A stretch of 64,000 nt of DNA, taken from NCBI GenBank assembly GCA_958295765.1, contig CATQHB010000002.1:1968091-2032090 (forward strand). The letters run 5' to 3'. Under the pieces are notes generated by a model that was not told the origin of the DNA, did no database searches, and saw only the letters and a program-made list of their open reading frames with translations. Position 1 is the first letter of the stretch. Every line of letters starts with the position of its first letter. Below are positions 30,805-38,882 of this stretch, piece by piece. This stretch comes from an uncultured Dehalococcoidia bacterium (GTDB lineage Bacteria > Chloroflexota > Dehalococcoidia > Lucifugimonadales > UBA3495). Position numbers and translations under genes: made by a program.

Positions 30805-32934
30805 ATGACTACGAACTCTACCGTTGAAATTGGTAATCACCTGGTACGACTCAGGGACAAAGCCGGCCTTAGCCAGAAGGATTTGGCACAGAAGGTTACT
30901 TGGAGCCCGGCGGTACTCTCTCGGGTGGAATCGGGGGAAAGGCTCGCGTCCAGCGATGAGTTGACCTCTATTCTGAAGGCTATTGGCACTACGGAGGCTT
31001 TGGAGTTCTCGGAGACCGCCAACCGTGCTTGGCGCTACATCGAAAAGCCGCCTCTCGGCCACCCCGACGAACCGATACTCTGGCAAGCTGAGCGGGTTCT
31101 TGCCGCCCTCCAAGAACTCCAAGAGAATCCTGACATCAGACAAGCTTTCGCCACCCGGTTGAACGAGTATGTGAAGGAATTGGACGGCGCTGCCTATAAC
31201 GTGGCCCAAACCGAGTACAGTATCGCGTTTGTTGGGGATATAGGTGTAGGTAAAACCACAGCCTTGTGCCGCATATCCGACTTGGAGGTACGGAAGGAGG
31301 GGGTGGTAATCCCTACTCCGGTTCTTGAATGCGGGTCAGGTAGAATAACCGTATGTGAAGTCAACTTGGCAAGGGGGCCAGACTACGGAATTATCGTAGA
31401 GCCTAGAGATGTCAACGAAATTGATCGGGAAGTTCTGGAGTTCTCCAAGTACCTCTTGCCATCCCACGAAATCGACCCCGACAGTGAACTGGACGGGCAA
31501 GATTTTTCCGGAACGTCCAAAGAAATAGAAAGGGCCATACGGAATATGAGCGGCCTTATTCCAGAGCGTCGGAGAAAGCCGGACGGTACTCGGGGGTTAG
31601 ACCTTGCCCGTGAGCTGGCATCGGGGTTTGACGACCCTAAAGACTTGACTGCCGAAATCTTGACCAGAATGAAGTTGCCCAACCGTACCCGGCGAGAAAT
31701 CTGGTTTTCTGACATTTCCGGTAAGGAACCCCTACCGTGGCTGGAAGAGATTTTCAGGCAGGTGAATAACGGACGCCACCCTGAGTTTTCCTTGCCCAAA
31801 CGCATTGAGGTTTTGGTGCCCCACCGGATTCTTGGTGAGAACTTTTTGAACATCCGGCTTGTGGATACCAAAGGAATCGACGGAATTGCCGAGCGTGCGG
31901 ATCTGGAGGTTCATTTCGACGCTCCGAACACCATAGTAATCCTCTGCTCGCGTTTCAATGATGCCCCGTCCCTATCGGCACAGCAACTCTTGAAAAGATC
32001 CCAAGCCGGAGGAGTCCGCGACTTGGACATCAAAGCCGCCGTCCTGGTACTGCCACGTCCAGACGAGGCTTTAGCGGCTAAGGATGACCTTGGCGACCTT
32101 GCGGACAGCGTTGTCGACGGTTACGAAATCAAACGAGAACAAGCGGAAACGCAGCTGGATAAGGAGCGCATCAACTGCACTAAAGTGGAGTTCTTTAACA
32201 CCCGCGGAGACAATCCTCAACTGTTAACTGATTTTCTGTTGGGGATGGTCAACGGTTTGAGGGACAAACACCGCGAAACCCTGGATGTAGTCATAAAAGG
32301 CGCCTCTGACCTGGTGCAGAATTACGAACAAGAGCAAACGTCGGTAGTCCAGCAGCAGGCTGCCCGTTATCTGACTACATGGTTGGACAATAACAGGGAG
32401 TTGGGGACTTCAACCAGCGGCTTGGATGATACTTTGCTCAAGGCCATTAAGAAGGCTCATCCCAGTTCGCTGCGAGCCAGCGTTAACCGTCAAGGCGAAT
32501 GGCCTAACCTTGACTATCCTCATGAACTTGCTTACGGGGCCCGGTTTATGGCGTTTCGGGCTATCAGAAGTAAGGGTGAGGCGTTCAGAGAAGTATCCAA
32601 AACCACCCTTGCCAACCCGGATTTGACGGAAGCGTACCCCTTGGTGGAACAGGCGCTCCGCATTTTCGAGGAGGGAACCCAAGCGCTCCTTCAGAACATC
32701 TACGTGTTCGGGAGAACCATCTACACCCATGACCTGAAGCCCGCCTCGAAACTTTGGGCAGACTGTGAGAGGGAGTGGGGCCAGGGTCCCGGGTATCGCG
32801 ACCGGGTGCACCGACACCACGAAGGTTGGTTCAACAGCAACGCGAGAAACATCAACGGGAGGGCTGAGGCACTTATTGAAAGGGAGTGGCGGCAGGTACT
32901 TGACCGGGTATCCTCCGTCTTGCAAGTTGACTGA
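30805..32934 (+). CDS. XRE helix-turn-helix fused to P-loop GTPase-like domain
   Basis: 709 residues from the ATG at 30805 (GAGGAGG upstream). Residues about 8-65 form an XRE-type HTH (LRDKAGLSQKDLAQKVTW, LSRVESGER). After a helical linker comes a P-loop, FVGDIGVGKTT (Walker A 144-152), a TPVLECGSGRIT segment resembling switch I, and RLVDTKGIDG (DTxG, 354-357) resembling the G3 motif of dynamin-like or septin-like GTPases. No clear NKxD is seen. The C-terminal half is alpha-helical and ends without membrane segments. I do not recognise the family. Solitary, AT-richer than its neighbours and apparently self-regulated, it could be a stress or phage-response NTPase. That role is inference. Confidence 0.85.
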   Translation: MTTNSTVEIGNHLVRLRDKAGLSQKDLAQKVTWSPAVLSRVESGERLASSDELTSILKAIGTTEALEFSETANRAWRYIEKPPLGHPDEPILWQAERVLAALQELQENPDIRQAFATRLNEYVKELDGAAYNVAQTEYSIAFVGDIGVGKTTALCRISDLEVRKEGVVIPTPVLECGSGRITVCEVNLARGPDYGIIVEPRDVNEIDREVLEFSKYLLPSHEIDPDSELDGQDFSGTSKEIERAIRNMSGLIPERRRKPDGTRGLDLARELASGFDDPKDLTAEILTRMKLPNRTRREIWFSDISGKEPLPWLEEIFRQVNNGRHPEFSLPKRIEVLVPHRILGENFLNIRLVDTKGIDGIAERADLEVHFDAPNTIVILCSRFNDAPSLSAQQLLKRSQAGGVRDLDIKAAVLVLPRPDEALAAKDDLGDLADSVVDGYEIKREQAETQLDKERINCTKVEFFNTRGDNPQLLTDFLLGMVNGLRDKHRETLDVVIKGASDLVQNYEQEQTSVVQQQAARYLTTWLDNNRELGTSTSGLDDTLLKAIKKAHPSSLRASVNRQGEWPNLDYPHELAYGARFMAFRAIRSKGEAFREVSKTTLANPDLTEAYPLVEQALRIFEEGTQALLQNIYVFGRTIYTHDLKPASKLWADCEREWGQGPGYRDRVHRHHEGWFNSNARNINGRAEALIEREWRQVLDRVSSVLQVD

Positions 32935-32966
32935 GCGTCAGTTGTGCCACGGGCGTCTGCCCCAAA

Positions 32967-32993
32967 GCGCCCGGACTACACCGGTCCGGGCGC
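32967..32993 (+). terminator. Hairpin after the HTH-GTPase gene
   Basis: GCGCCCGGAC (32967-32976) and GTCCGGGCGC (32984-32993) pair perfectly around 7 nt, 33 bp after the stop codon. No T-tract follows, so it may only slow polymerase or protect the 3' end. Confidence 0.5.
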
Positions 32994-33041
32994 CAGCTCT
33001 TCAGGCAACATCATCACCCAACTACGGAGGAAGCCCCCACC

Positions 33042-33950
33042 CTACAACAACGTCAAAGCGGCGATGCCGCCCAGCACCATTGCTATTGCCACGAACTTTG
33101 CCGCCAGCGTCCCCAAATCCCGCGGTTCGTCCAGCAGGGGAAAGGCCCGGCTGCTCAGCAGGATGCTGTAGAGAAACACGAACAGGGGGCGGGTGGCAAT
33201 GGCGGTGGAGACCAGCGACACCGGCCCCAGGTTGATGGCCGCTACGTTCAGCCAGACCGCCAGGGGCGCCAGGGAAAACTCGGCCAGGAACAGCAGCAGC
33301 GCCGTCCGCCAATCCCGCAGGGAAGTCAGCAACTGCCCCCAGGCGCCGGGCCGCCACAGGGCCAGAAACACCAGGCCCATCCCGTAATTGCGTATCGAAA
33401 ACACCAGCCAGACCGACAGCTCCTCCAGCGCCTGCTTGCCCAGCGCCAACCCCAAGGCGGTAAGCAGGCTGGCGCCCAACAGGATGGGCAAGACCCGGAA
33501 AAAGCGTCTCCCCAGCCCGCCCACCGAACCCCACATCGATATGAGGATAGCCCCGCCCACCACCGCCATAATGCCGCCCCACTGGCCCGGGGACAGGGTT
33601 TCTCCCAGAAAGGTTATCCCGATTATCGCCACGAACACCGGGAAGGTGTGGATAATGGCGGAACACCGGGAAACTTCCTCCAGCTTGTAGGCCCAGAACA
33701 TCAGGGCCAGCGCGCCGCCCCAGCACAGCCCGGACAGGGCGCCGTAAATCAGCGGGCCTAAAGAAATGTCCGCCGGAATACCGCTCAGCGCCAGGGCCAG
33801 GGTTCCATAGCCGAAAAGCGATACGGAAACCCCGGCGTAGAAAGCAGGGATGCTGGGCATATTGTAGGAGGCCAGCCGCTTGTCCAGGACGGATACCAAC
33901 CCCAGGATTCCGGCGCTGGACAGGGCTACCCAAAGGTACAGCAGGTTCAT
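33042..33950 (-). CDS. DMT family (EamA) transporter
   Basis: About 302 residues with ten hydrophobic segments in two EamA repeats. The first repeat includes LIYGALSGLCWGGALALMFW, the second LVFLALWRPGAW and LLFLAEFSLAPLAVWLN. I prefer the ATG at 33950 (MNLLYLWVALSS), where TM1 begins; an upstream TTG at 33998 adds 16 basic residues. Drug/metabolite transporters export or import small metabolites; the substrate is unknown. The gene converges with the HTH-GTPase. Confidence 0.87.
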   Translation of the reverse strand: MNLLYLWVALSSAGILGLVSVLDKRLASYNMPSIPAFYAGVSVSLFGYGTLALALSGIPADISLGPLIYGALSGLCWGGALALMFWAYKLEEVSRCSAIIHTFPVFVAIIGITFLGETLSPGQWGGIMAVVGGAILISMWGSVGGLGRRFFRVLPILLGASLLTALGLALGKQALEELSVWLVFSIRNYGMGLVFLALWRPGAWGQLLTSLRDWRTALLLFLAEFSLAPLAVWLNVAAINLGPVSLVSTAIATRPLFVFLYSILLSSRAFPLLDEPRDLGTLAAKFVAIAMVLGGIAALTLL

Positions 33951-34061
33951 AAGCCGGCCCCGGTCGGGCCAGGCCGCCCGGAATCGACGCCGGGCCAATC
34001 CCGACGGCTAAAAGTCCGGGCGCATTGACCGGGGCGCGCCGGCCCGGGGGCAAAGGCCAAA

Positions 34062-35015
34062 CTACTCATCCTCCGGGTGGGTGCTGATGAACCGGGCCGC
34101 TTTGGCCGGGTCGATGTGAGGGGCGCGCACTTCAACCCCGGCCTGCTCTTCCTGCAACAGCACGGTTACGCTGCTGTCCCGGTCTTTCCAGCCCCGGTTG
34201 AGGGCCTGCATCGCCACCTGTTCCGCCAGGGTCGCCATGGGCATCGGCACGTTGTATTCCCGGGCCAACTCGGTCGCCAGGGAGATGTCCTTATGGGCCA
34301 GTTCCAGGGCAAAGCTGGCCGGGTCGAACTCGCCGCGGAACATAGTCCGCACCAGCCCCTCGTGCAGAATCCGCATCCGGCCCAGGGAACCCCGGCGCAT
34401 CCCCTCCCACAGGGCTTCCGGCTCCACGCCGGCCTTGACCCCCAGGGTCAGCCCCTCGGCAATGGCCTGGCGGACACTGTGGCCCACCATATTATGCACC
34501 AGCTTGCAAATGGAACCGGCGCCGATTTCCCCGGCATAGAACACCTTATCGCCAAAGGAGTCCAGCACCGGCTTGATGCGTTCGTAAATCTCCCGGTCGC
34601 CGCCGACCATCACCGCCAGGTTGCCGCTGGCCGCGCCGGTCTTGCCGCCGCTGACCGGGGCGTCCAGCACGTAGGCGCCCTTGCGCCGGAACACCGGCTC
34701 AATTTCCCGGATGAGGGTAGGCCGGCTGGAGGACAAGTCCACATAGACGCTACCGGGCCGAATACCCTCCAGCACGCCGGCGTCGCCCATCGCCACCGCC
34801 TCCACCTCCTTGGGGCCGGGGAGGGAAGTAAAGGTAATATCGCTGAGTTCGGATACTTCGGCCGGCGTGTTCGCCAGCCGGGCGCCGCCCTCCAACAGCG
34901 GCCGGGCCGCCGCCTCCCGCAAGTCATAAACCACCAGAGGATAGCCGGCCTTCTGGATGTTGAGCGACATCCCGCCGCCCATGTTGCCCAGGCCAATAAA
35001 ACCGATAGTTTCCAT
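34062..35015 (-). CDS. 3-hydroxyisobutyrate dehydrogenase-like oxidoreductase (paralogue)
   Basis: 317 residues from the ATG at 35015 (AAGGAG nearby); the frame is open further upstream, but METIGFIGLGNMGGGMSLNI is the family start. VLDAPVSGGKTGAASGNLAVM and the catalytic lysine in GSICKLVHNMVGH mark a beta-hydroxyacid dehydrogenase. It resembles the protein at 27838 in length and motif order. The C-terminus (EEQAGVEVRAPHIDP) parallels EEKAGVQLRLP there, so the two are clear paralogues. Acts in NAD(P)-linked hydroxyacid metabolism; the substrate is not determined. Confidence 0.92.
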   Translation of the reverse strand: METIGFIGLGNMGGGMSLNIQKAGYPLVVYDLREAAARPLLEGGARLANTPAEVSELSDITFTSLPGPKEVEAVAMGDAGVLEGIRPGSVYVDLSSSRPTLIREIEPVFRRKGAYVLDAPVSGGKTGAASGNLAVMVGGDREIYERIKPVLDSFGDKVFYAGEIGAGSICKLVHNMVGHSVRQAIAEGLTLGVKAGVEPEALWEGMRRGSLGRMRILHEGLVRTMFRGEFDPASFALELAHKDISLATELAREYNVPMPMATLAEQVAMQALNRGWKDRDSSVTVLLQEEQAGVEVRAPHIDPAKAARFISTHPEDE

Positions 35016-35244
35016 AGCTCGATTTCTCCTTATGCGGCGCGGGGTAGCGCCGGCATTGGCATTAAAGCCGGCATCCGCGCCATCGGTAGGGGCATTGTAG
35101 TAGGGCGCAAGGTAAGGGTCAACGAAATCCCGGTTATTGGCGGTTCGGCAACAGCGCCTATTGCATTTACGGGAAATAATTAAGGCCATTATACTTGACA
35201 TTTCCTCCACAACCGACAGAAAATGTCCTAAATACGTGACCATT

Positions 35245-35274
35245 TTAACAAGGGCTTCTCCTAAGGTTTATGGT
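35245..35274 (+). promoter_or_regulatory. Putative hicAB promoter
   Basis: TTAACA (35245-35250) and TATGGT (35269-35274) have an 18-bp spacer, 48 bp upstream of hicA. A second TTGACA at 35195 lacks a good partner. The 306-bp gap holds no gene. Confidence 0.4.
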
Positions 35275-35321
35275 ATGTTGATGGAAGCTATACCTATCGC
35301 ATCCATAAAAGGAGGAGCAAA

Positions 35322-35540
35322 ATGCCTCCATTCCGTAACGTTAACCAAAATGATGCTGTAAAGGCATTTTGCCGTCTGGGTGGTGTGGAGATAAGAGGGA
35401 GGGGGAAGGGTAGCCACAAAAAGGTCGAGTTGAATGGGGCAACTTTAATAATCCCGAAAGGTATCTTGAAAATCGGGTTGCTGAAGTCCCTTATTAAGAC
35501 CGCCGGCATATCTGAGGAGCAATTTCAGGAAGCCTTGTAA
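35322..35540 (+). CDS. hicA: HicA family mRNA interferase toxin
   Basis: 72 residues with the double-stranded RNA-binding-like HicA fold. GRGKGSHKKVELNGATLIIPKG carries the catalytic His of the GSH motif, and KSLIKTAGISEEQFQEAL is the typical C-terminal helix. HicA toxins cleave mRNA independently of ribosomes in some cases and are blocked by HicB. Strong Shine-Dalgarno AAAGGAGGAG. Toxin precedes antitoxin, the classical hicAB order, with 38 bp between. Confidence 0.9.
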   Translation: MPPFRNVNQNDAVKAFCRLGGVEIRGRGKGSHKKVELNGATLIIPKGILKIGLLKSLIKTAGISEEQFQEAL

Positions 35541-35578
35541 AGCGGATTCCCTGAAAGTTTGCCGGAAGGAGTGTACCG

Positions 35579-35818
35579 ATGCAGCAGAAACGGACGTACA
35601 CCGTCATCATCCACACTGCGGAAGAGGGCGGGTATTGGGCCGAGGTTGAGGAATTACCGGGTTGTGTCAGCCAGGGAGAAACCCGGCAGGAACTCTTGGA
35701 CAACATCAAAGAAGCGATAGAGACTTACCTGGAAGTCGATTTGGAAGTCGCTTCCGACATTCCTCTGGCAAAGCCGGAAATTGTGAAAGTCGAAGTGCTG
35801 GTCGGAGCGGCGGATTAG
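35579..35818 (+). CDS. hicB: HicB family antitoxin (short form)
   Basis: 79 residues with the partial RNase H-like fold of HicB: YTVIIHTAEEGGYWAEVEELPGC and SQGETRQELLDNIKEAIETYLE. There is no C-terminal ribbon-helix-helix or HTH domain, so it would neutralise HicA without itself binding DNA. A good GGAAGGAGTG precedes the ATG. Both genes are more AT-rich than flanking genes and end in a strong terminator, so the pair is a compact independent cassette. Confidence 0.9.
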   Translation: MQQKRTYTVIIHTAEEGGYWAEVEELPGCVSQGETRQELLDNIKEAIETYLEVDLEVASDIPLAKPEIVKVEVLVGAAD

Positions 35819-35843
35819 GCTTTCCTACCGGTATCGTCATTGA

Positions 35844-35875
35844 AAAAGGCAATCCGGTTGGATTGCCTTTTCTTT
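35844..35875 (+). terminator. Rho-independent terminator of hicAB
   Basis: AAAAGGCAATCC (35844-35855) and GGATTGCCTTTT (35860-35871) form a perfect 12-bp stem with a GGTT loop, continuing into TTTTCTTT. Confidence 0.85.
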
Positions 35876-35976
35876 GAGGGTAAGCACATCCGCCGTCGGG
35901 TATTCAGACAATCTGAACTACGCGCCGGCTTCCCCCCTAGACCTCTCATCAGTATTATCAGCCAACCCAATCCGGC

Positions 35977-36005
35977 TTGCCACCCCTTGGCGCCCCGTGT
36001 AGAAT
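35977..36005 (+). promoter_or_regulatory. Putative promoter of the GlcG/HbpS-like gene
   Basis: TTGCCA (35977-35982) and TAGAAT (36000-36005) have a 17-bp spacer and lie 32 bp before the start codon. Confidence 0.6.
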
Positions 36006-36036
36006 TGCCCCAACCTGCAACCGGGGGTAACGTCTG

Positions 36037-36456
36037 ATGTACGACAAGCCAATGCTCAGCCTGGAACAGACCCGCAAGGCGATGGACGCGATGCTGGATA
36101 AGGCGACCCAGGAACCTCACCGTCCGGTGGCGATTGCCATTGTTGACGACGGCGGGAATCTGCTCAGCTATGCCCGGATGGACGGCTGCCGCACCAACCC
36201 CCAGACCTTTGCCGTCCGCAAGGCTTATACCGCGGCCCTGGCCGGCCAGGATTCGGCGGCCTACGCGGCCCGGCTGCAAAGCCAGGGGCGCACCGTGGCC
36301 GATATGGGCAACCCCAACCTGGTAGCGGCTCAGGGCGCCGTGGTGGCCCTGCACCCGGACAGCGGCGCCGTGCTGGGGGCTATCGGGGTCAGCGGCCTGG
36401 CCGCCCAGGAGGACGAAGACCTGGCCCGGCTGGGCGTTCAGACTATGGGGCTGTAG
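36037..36456 (+). CDS. GlcG/HbpS family heme-binding-like protein
   Basis: A 139-residue GlcG/HbpS domain. MLSLEQTRKAMDAMLDKA and VAIAIVDDGGNLLSYARMDG are hallmarks, followed by FAVRKAYTAAL and GAIGVSGLAAQEDEDLA. Family members bind heme or act as accessory proteins in glycolate or propanediol-type loci. No such partner is adjacent, so the role is open. The start ATG follows GGGGTAACG. Confidence 0.88.
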   Translation: MYDKPMLSLEQTRKAMDAMLDKATQEPHRPVAIAIVDDGGNLLSYARMDGCRTNPQTFAVRKAYTAALAGQDSAAYAARLQSQGRTVADMGNPNLVAAQGAVVALHPDSGAVLGAIGVSGLAAQEDEDLARLGVQTMGL

Positions 36457-36489
36457 CGGGGCGGTAGAACTTTCCCGGCCCCGGCGTCT

Positions 36490-36516
36490 CCGTGTTGAAT
36501 AATCTCCTCAACACGG
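36490..36516. repeat. Perfect 9-bp inverted repeat
   Basis: CCGTGTTGA (36490-36498) and TCAACACGG (36508-36516) with a 9-nt spacer lie between the GlcG-like gene and the deacetylase gene. It could be a terminator stem or an operator for the gene at 36571. Confidence 0.5.
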
Positions 36517-36570
36517 CGGCGTAGCGACCCAGCGATTCCCTGCGTTATATGCTTTAAGCCCGGAGGAGTA

Positions 36571-37434
36571 ATGGCTAATCCCCGCGCCGATTTTTCACCG
36601 ATTTTTCACCGCCCGCCCCTCAAGCTGCCCGGCAACGCCCGGGTGGCGGTCTGGGTGGTCATCAACGTGGAGGAGTGGGACATCAACGAGCCAATGGCCC
36701 GGACCGTCCTGCCCACCCCGCAAGGAGTAGAGGTTATCCCCGATGTTCCCAATTTTGCCTGGTTCGATTACGGGCTGCGGGTGGGGTTCTGGCGGATGAA
36801 ACGGGCGCTGGACCAGCGCGGCATCCGGGCCACGGTCAGCCTCAACGCCTCGGTGTGCCACAGCTACCCCCAACTGGTACAGGAAAGCCTGGATTCCGGC
36901 TGGGAACTGATGGGCCACAGCTATATCCAGCGGGTTATCAACCGGGAGCCGGACGAGCGGGCGGCCATCCGCCGCACTATCGACACCATCCGGGATTTCA
37001 GCGGGACGGCCCCCCGGGGCTGGATGGGGCCGGGCCTGGCCGAGACCTTTGACACCCCGGACATCCTGGCCGAAGAGGGCATCGAGTACGTTTGCGACTG
37101 GTGCAACGACGACCAGCCCTACCCGATGAAGGTCAAGAGCGGCAGCCTGGTTTCCGTGCCTTATACTGTGGAGTTGAACGACATACCCATTTACCTCATC
37201 CAGCACCACCGCTCGCCGGAGTTGTTCGACCGGGCCAAAGACCAGTTTGATACCCTGTACGCCGAGGGAGCGGAAAGCGCGCGGGTGCTGTGCATCTCCA
37301 CCCACCCCTACATCACCGGGGCGGCCCACCGAATCAAGTATTACGAGATGATTTTCGACTACCTCAGCCGGTTTGAGGGCGTGGTGTTTATGACCGGCAG
37401 CGAGATTCTGGACTGGTATAAGTCGGTGGCCTGA
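36571..37434 (+). CDS. Polysaccharide deacetylase family protein (PuuE-like)
   Basis: A 287-residue NodB-homology protein of the allantoinase/PuuE-like subgroup: VAVWVVINVEEWD supplies the first acidic ligand, ATVSLNASVCHSYPQLVQ follows, and MGHSYIQRVINREPDE carries the metal histidine motif. GWMGPGLAETFDTPDILAEEG fits the subgroup. The typical enzymes remove an acyl or amide group using a divalent metal. The substrate is likely a small amide rather than a polysaccharide. The ATG follows CGGAGGAGTA, with a TTATAT/TATGCT-like -10 about 25 bp upstream. Confidence 0.9.
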   Translation: MANPRADFSPIFHRPPLKLPGNARVAVWVVINVEEWDINEPMARTVLPTPQGVEVIPDVPNFAWFDYGLRVGFWRMKRALDQRGIRATVSLNASVCHSYPQLVQESLDSGWELMGHSYIQRVINREPDERAAIRRTIDTIRDFSGTAPRGWMGPGLAETFDTPDILAEEGIEYVCDWCNDDQPYPMKVKSGSLVSVPYTVELNDIPIYLIQHHRSPELFDRAKDQFDTLYAEGAESARVLCISTHPYITGAAHRIKYYEMIFDYLSRFEGVVFMTGSEILDWYKSVA

Positions 37435-37474
37435 CCGTGGTGGGGGAAAGGAGCGGCGGCCGGTTTGCGCCGTT

Positions 37475-37530
37475 CATCCTGAGCCGGTTGAAGGATGGGG
37501 TTGGTGGTTCGACAAGCTCACCATGAGCGG
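37475..37530. repeat. Family A repeat pair
   Basis: CATCCTGAGCCGGTTGAAGG and GGTTCGACAAGCTCACCATG lie in tandem, a head-to-tail version of the family A unit, after the deacetylase gene. Confidence 0.72.
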
Positions 37531-37602
37531 GTCCCGGGCTTTGCACCAGACCCGGCTCACCATGAACGGGTTGGGCCGCTTGTTGGTGTTTGCGGTGTCC
37601 TT

Positions 37603-37794
37603 ACTTGAGAGTAAAGGGCGGGTTTGAAACCCGCCCCTACCGAGATTTAACCAGGCCGGGGCCGGTTAGAAACCGGCCCCGGCCGTTTTGGCCTTTCCAC
37701 TTGAGGGTAAAGGGCGGGTTTGAAACCCGCCCCTACCGAGATTTAACCAGGCCGGGGCCGGTTAGAAACCGGCCCCGGCCGTTTTGGCCTTTCC
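37603..37794. repeat. Tandem duplication of a 96-bp double-hairpin unit
   Basis: Two copies, 37603-37698 and 37699-37794, differ at one position. Each holds a family C hairpin (GGGCGGGTTTGAAACCCGCC) and a second hairpin, GGCCGGGGCCGGTT/AACCGGCCCCGGCC, followed by GTTTTGG. The latter is a strong terminator shape, useful between the deacetylase gene and the convergent coiled-coil gene. Confidence 0.9.
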
Positions 37795-37853
37795 CGGTTT
37801 ACGGCGCTCCAACCCAGGCTCACCCTGGCATCAGGCCACCGTAAGATTGCGGC

Positions 37854-38339
37854 CTAGTCGCCCTCGCTATAGCCGCCGTTGCTCATACCGGCGCCGGCCA
37901 GGGTGCTGCCGGCCAGCATATCAATTCCCTTGCGGACCGAACCGCTGATACTGTTCACCTCCCGCTCCAGGGCGCGGAGGCTGCGCAGGGCGTAGGCATC
38001 GGCCTCGGTGCGGCGGGACTGGGCCTCGGCCTCGGCCATTTGCACGATGCGGGCGGCCCGCTCCTGGGCATCGGCCAGAACCTGGTCGGCCCGCCGTTGG
38101 AGTTCCGATTGGGTCAGCTTCTTGCTGAACTCATCCTCGGCCTTGGCCTTGGCCCGGCGGGCGTCGGCCATGGCGTGGTTCATAATCTGCTCCTTCTGGG
38201 ACAGCACCTCCTCGGCGGCCTTGAACTCCTGGGGGATGCCCAGCCGGAGTTGATCCACCAGTTCAATCAGCTTACCCTTGTCCACCATCAGGCTGCCGGT
38301 GATGGGCATAACCTTGCTGTTGTCAATCAGGATTTCCAA
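37854..38339 (-). CDS. Coiled-coil protein of the rsmD-coaD locus (DivIVA/AtpF-like)
   Basis: At least 161 residues, mostly long charged helices (QKEQIMNHAMADARRAKAKA, RRADQVLADAQERAARIVQ) preceded by IDQLR-like LIELVDQLRLGIPQEFKAA. This family sits next to coaD in many Chloroflexota and is often mis-annotated as ATP synthase subunit B. A DivIVA-like scaffold role is possible but unproven. The frame has no ATG: TTG at 38339 lacks a Shine-Dalgarno, whereas AAAGGAGGA (38371-38379) lies just upstream of in-frame ATA (38366) and ATT (38360) codons. An N-terminal extension (DIINVIDRLEIL) would fit the family better. 55 bp after coaD. Confidence 0.75.
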   Translation of the reverse strand: MEILIDNSKVMPITGSLMVDKGKLIELVDQLRLGIPQEFKAAEEVLSQKEQIMNHAMADARRAKAKAEDEFSKKLTQSELQRRADQVLADAQERAARIVQMAEAEAQSRRTEADAYALRSLRALEREVNSISGSVRKGIDMLAGSTLAGAGMSNGGYSEGD

Positions 38340-38393
38340 TCTATCTATGACGTTTATAATATCTATGATGTCCTCCTTTTCTCCGGCCTCCGT

Positions 38394-38882
38394 TTAAGGG
38401 GCCGGGATTCCGAATTTAGCATAGACGGCGCCGGCTACGCCGGGCGGCACCATCCCGGTGATGTCGCCGCCGAGCCGGGCCACTTCCTTCAGCAGGCTGG
38501 AACTGACGAACATATGATCCTGGGAGGTCATAAAAGAGACCATATCCACGTCCGGGGCCAGCTTCCGATTCATAAAAGCCATCTCGTACTCATACTCAAA
38601 GTCCGACCCGCTCCGCAAGCCCCGCACAATCACGGCGGCGCCAATCTCCTGGGCAAAGCGGACGACCAGCCCCTCAAAACGGCGCACTTCCACGTTGGGC
38701 AGGTCCCGGACGGCGTTGATAAACAAGTCAACCCGTTCGTCGGTGGTAAAGAGCAGGCTCTTGGAGGGCGTAGCGTAAACCGCGACTATTACCCGATCGA
38801 AAAGGGCCGCCGCCCGGGTCGCCACATCTACGTGACCCAGAGTTACCGGGTCAAAGCTCCCCGGGTAGAGCGCGGTTACCAT
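38394..38882 (-). CDS. coaD: Pantetheine-phosphate adenylyltransferase
   Basis: 162 residues. ALYPGSFDPVTLGHVDVATRA includes the T/HxGH nucleotidyltransferase motif and NPSK-like TPSKSLLFTTDERV. RGLRSGSDFEYEYEMAFMNR and SSSLLKEVARLGGDI are CoaD signatures. It joins 4'-phosphopantetheine and ATP to dephospho-CoA in the cytosol. The start ATG lies inside the end of rsmD (32-bp overlap), showing translational coupling. Confidence 0.96.
   Translation of the reverse strand: MVTALYPGSFDPVTLGHVDVATRAAALFDRVIVAVYATPSKSLLFTTDERVDLFINAVRDLPNVEVRRFEGLVVRFAQEIGAAVIVRGLRSGSDFEYEYEMAFMNRKLAPDVDMVSFMTSQDHMFVSSSLLKEVARLGGDITGMVPPGVAGAVYAKFGIPAP

Noticed and set aside
26296..32934. One joint defence operon of Pycsar plus the HTH-GTPase
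   Set aside because: The pair and the GTPase are on opposite strands and separated by three metabolic genes with their own starts.
37590..37844. ORF with two copies of a 32-residue repeat
   Set aside because: It is a read-through of the 96-bp tandem hairpin duplication, with no start signal.
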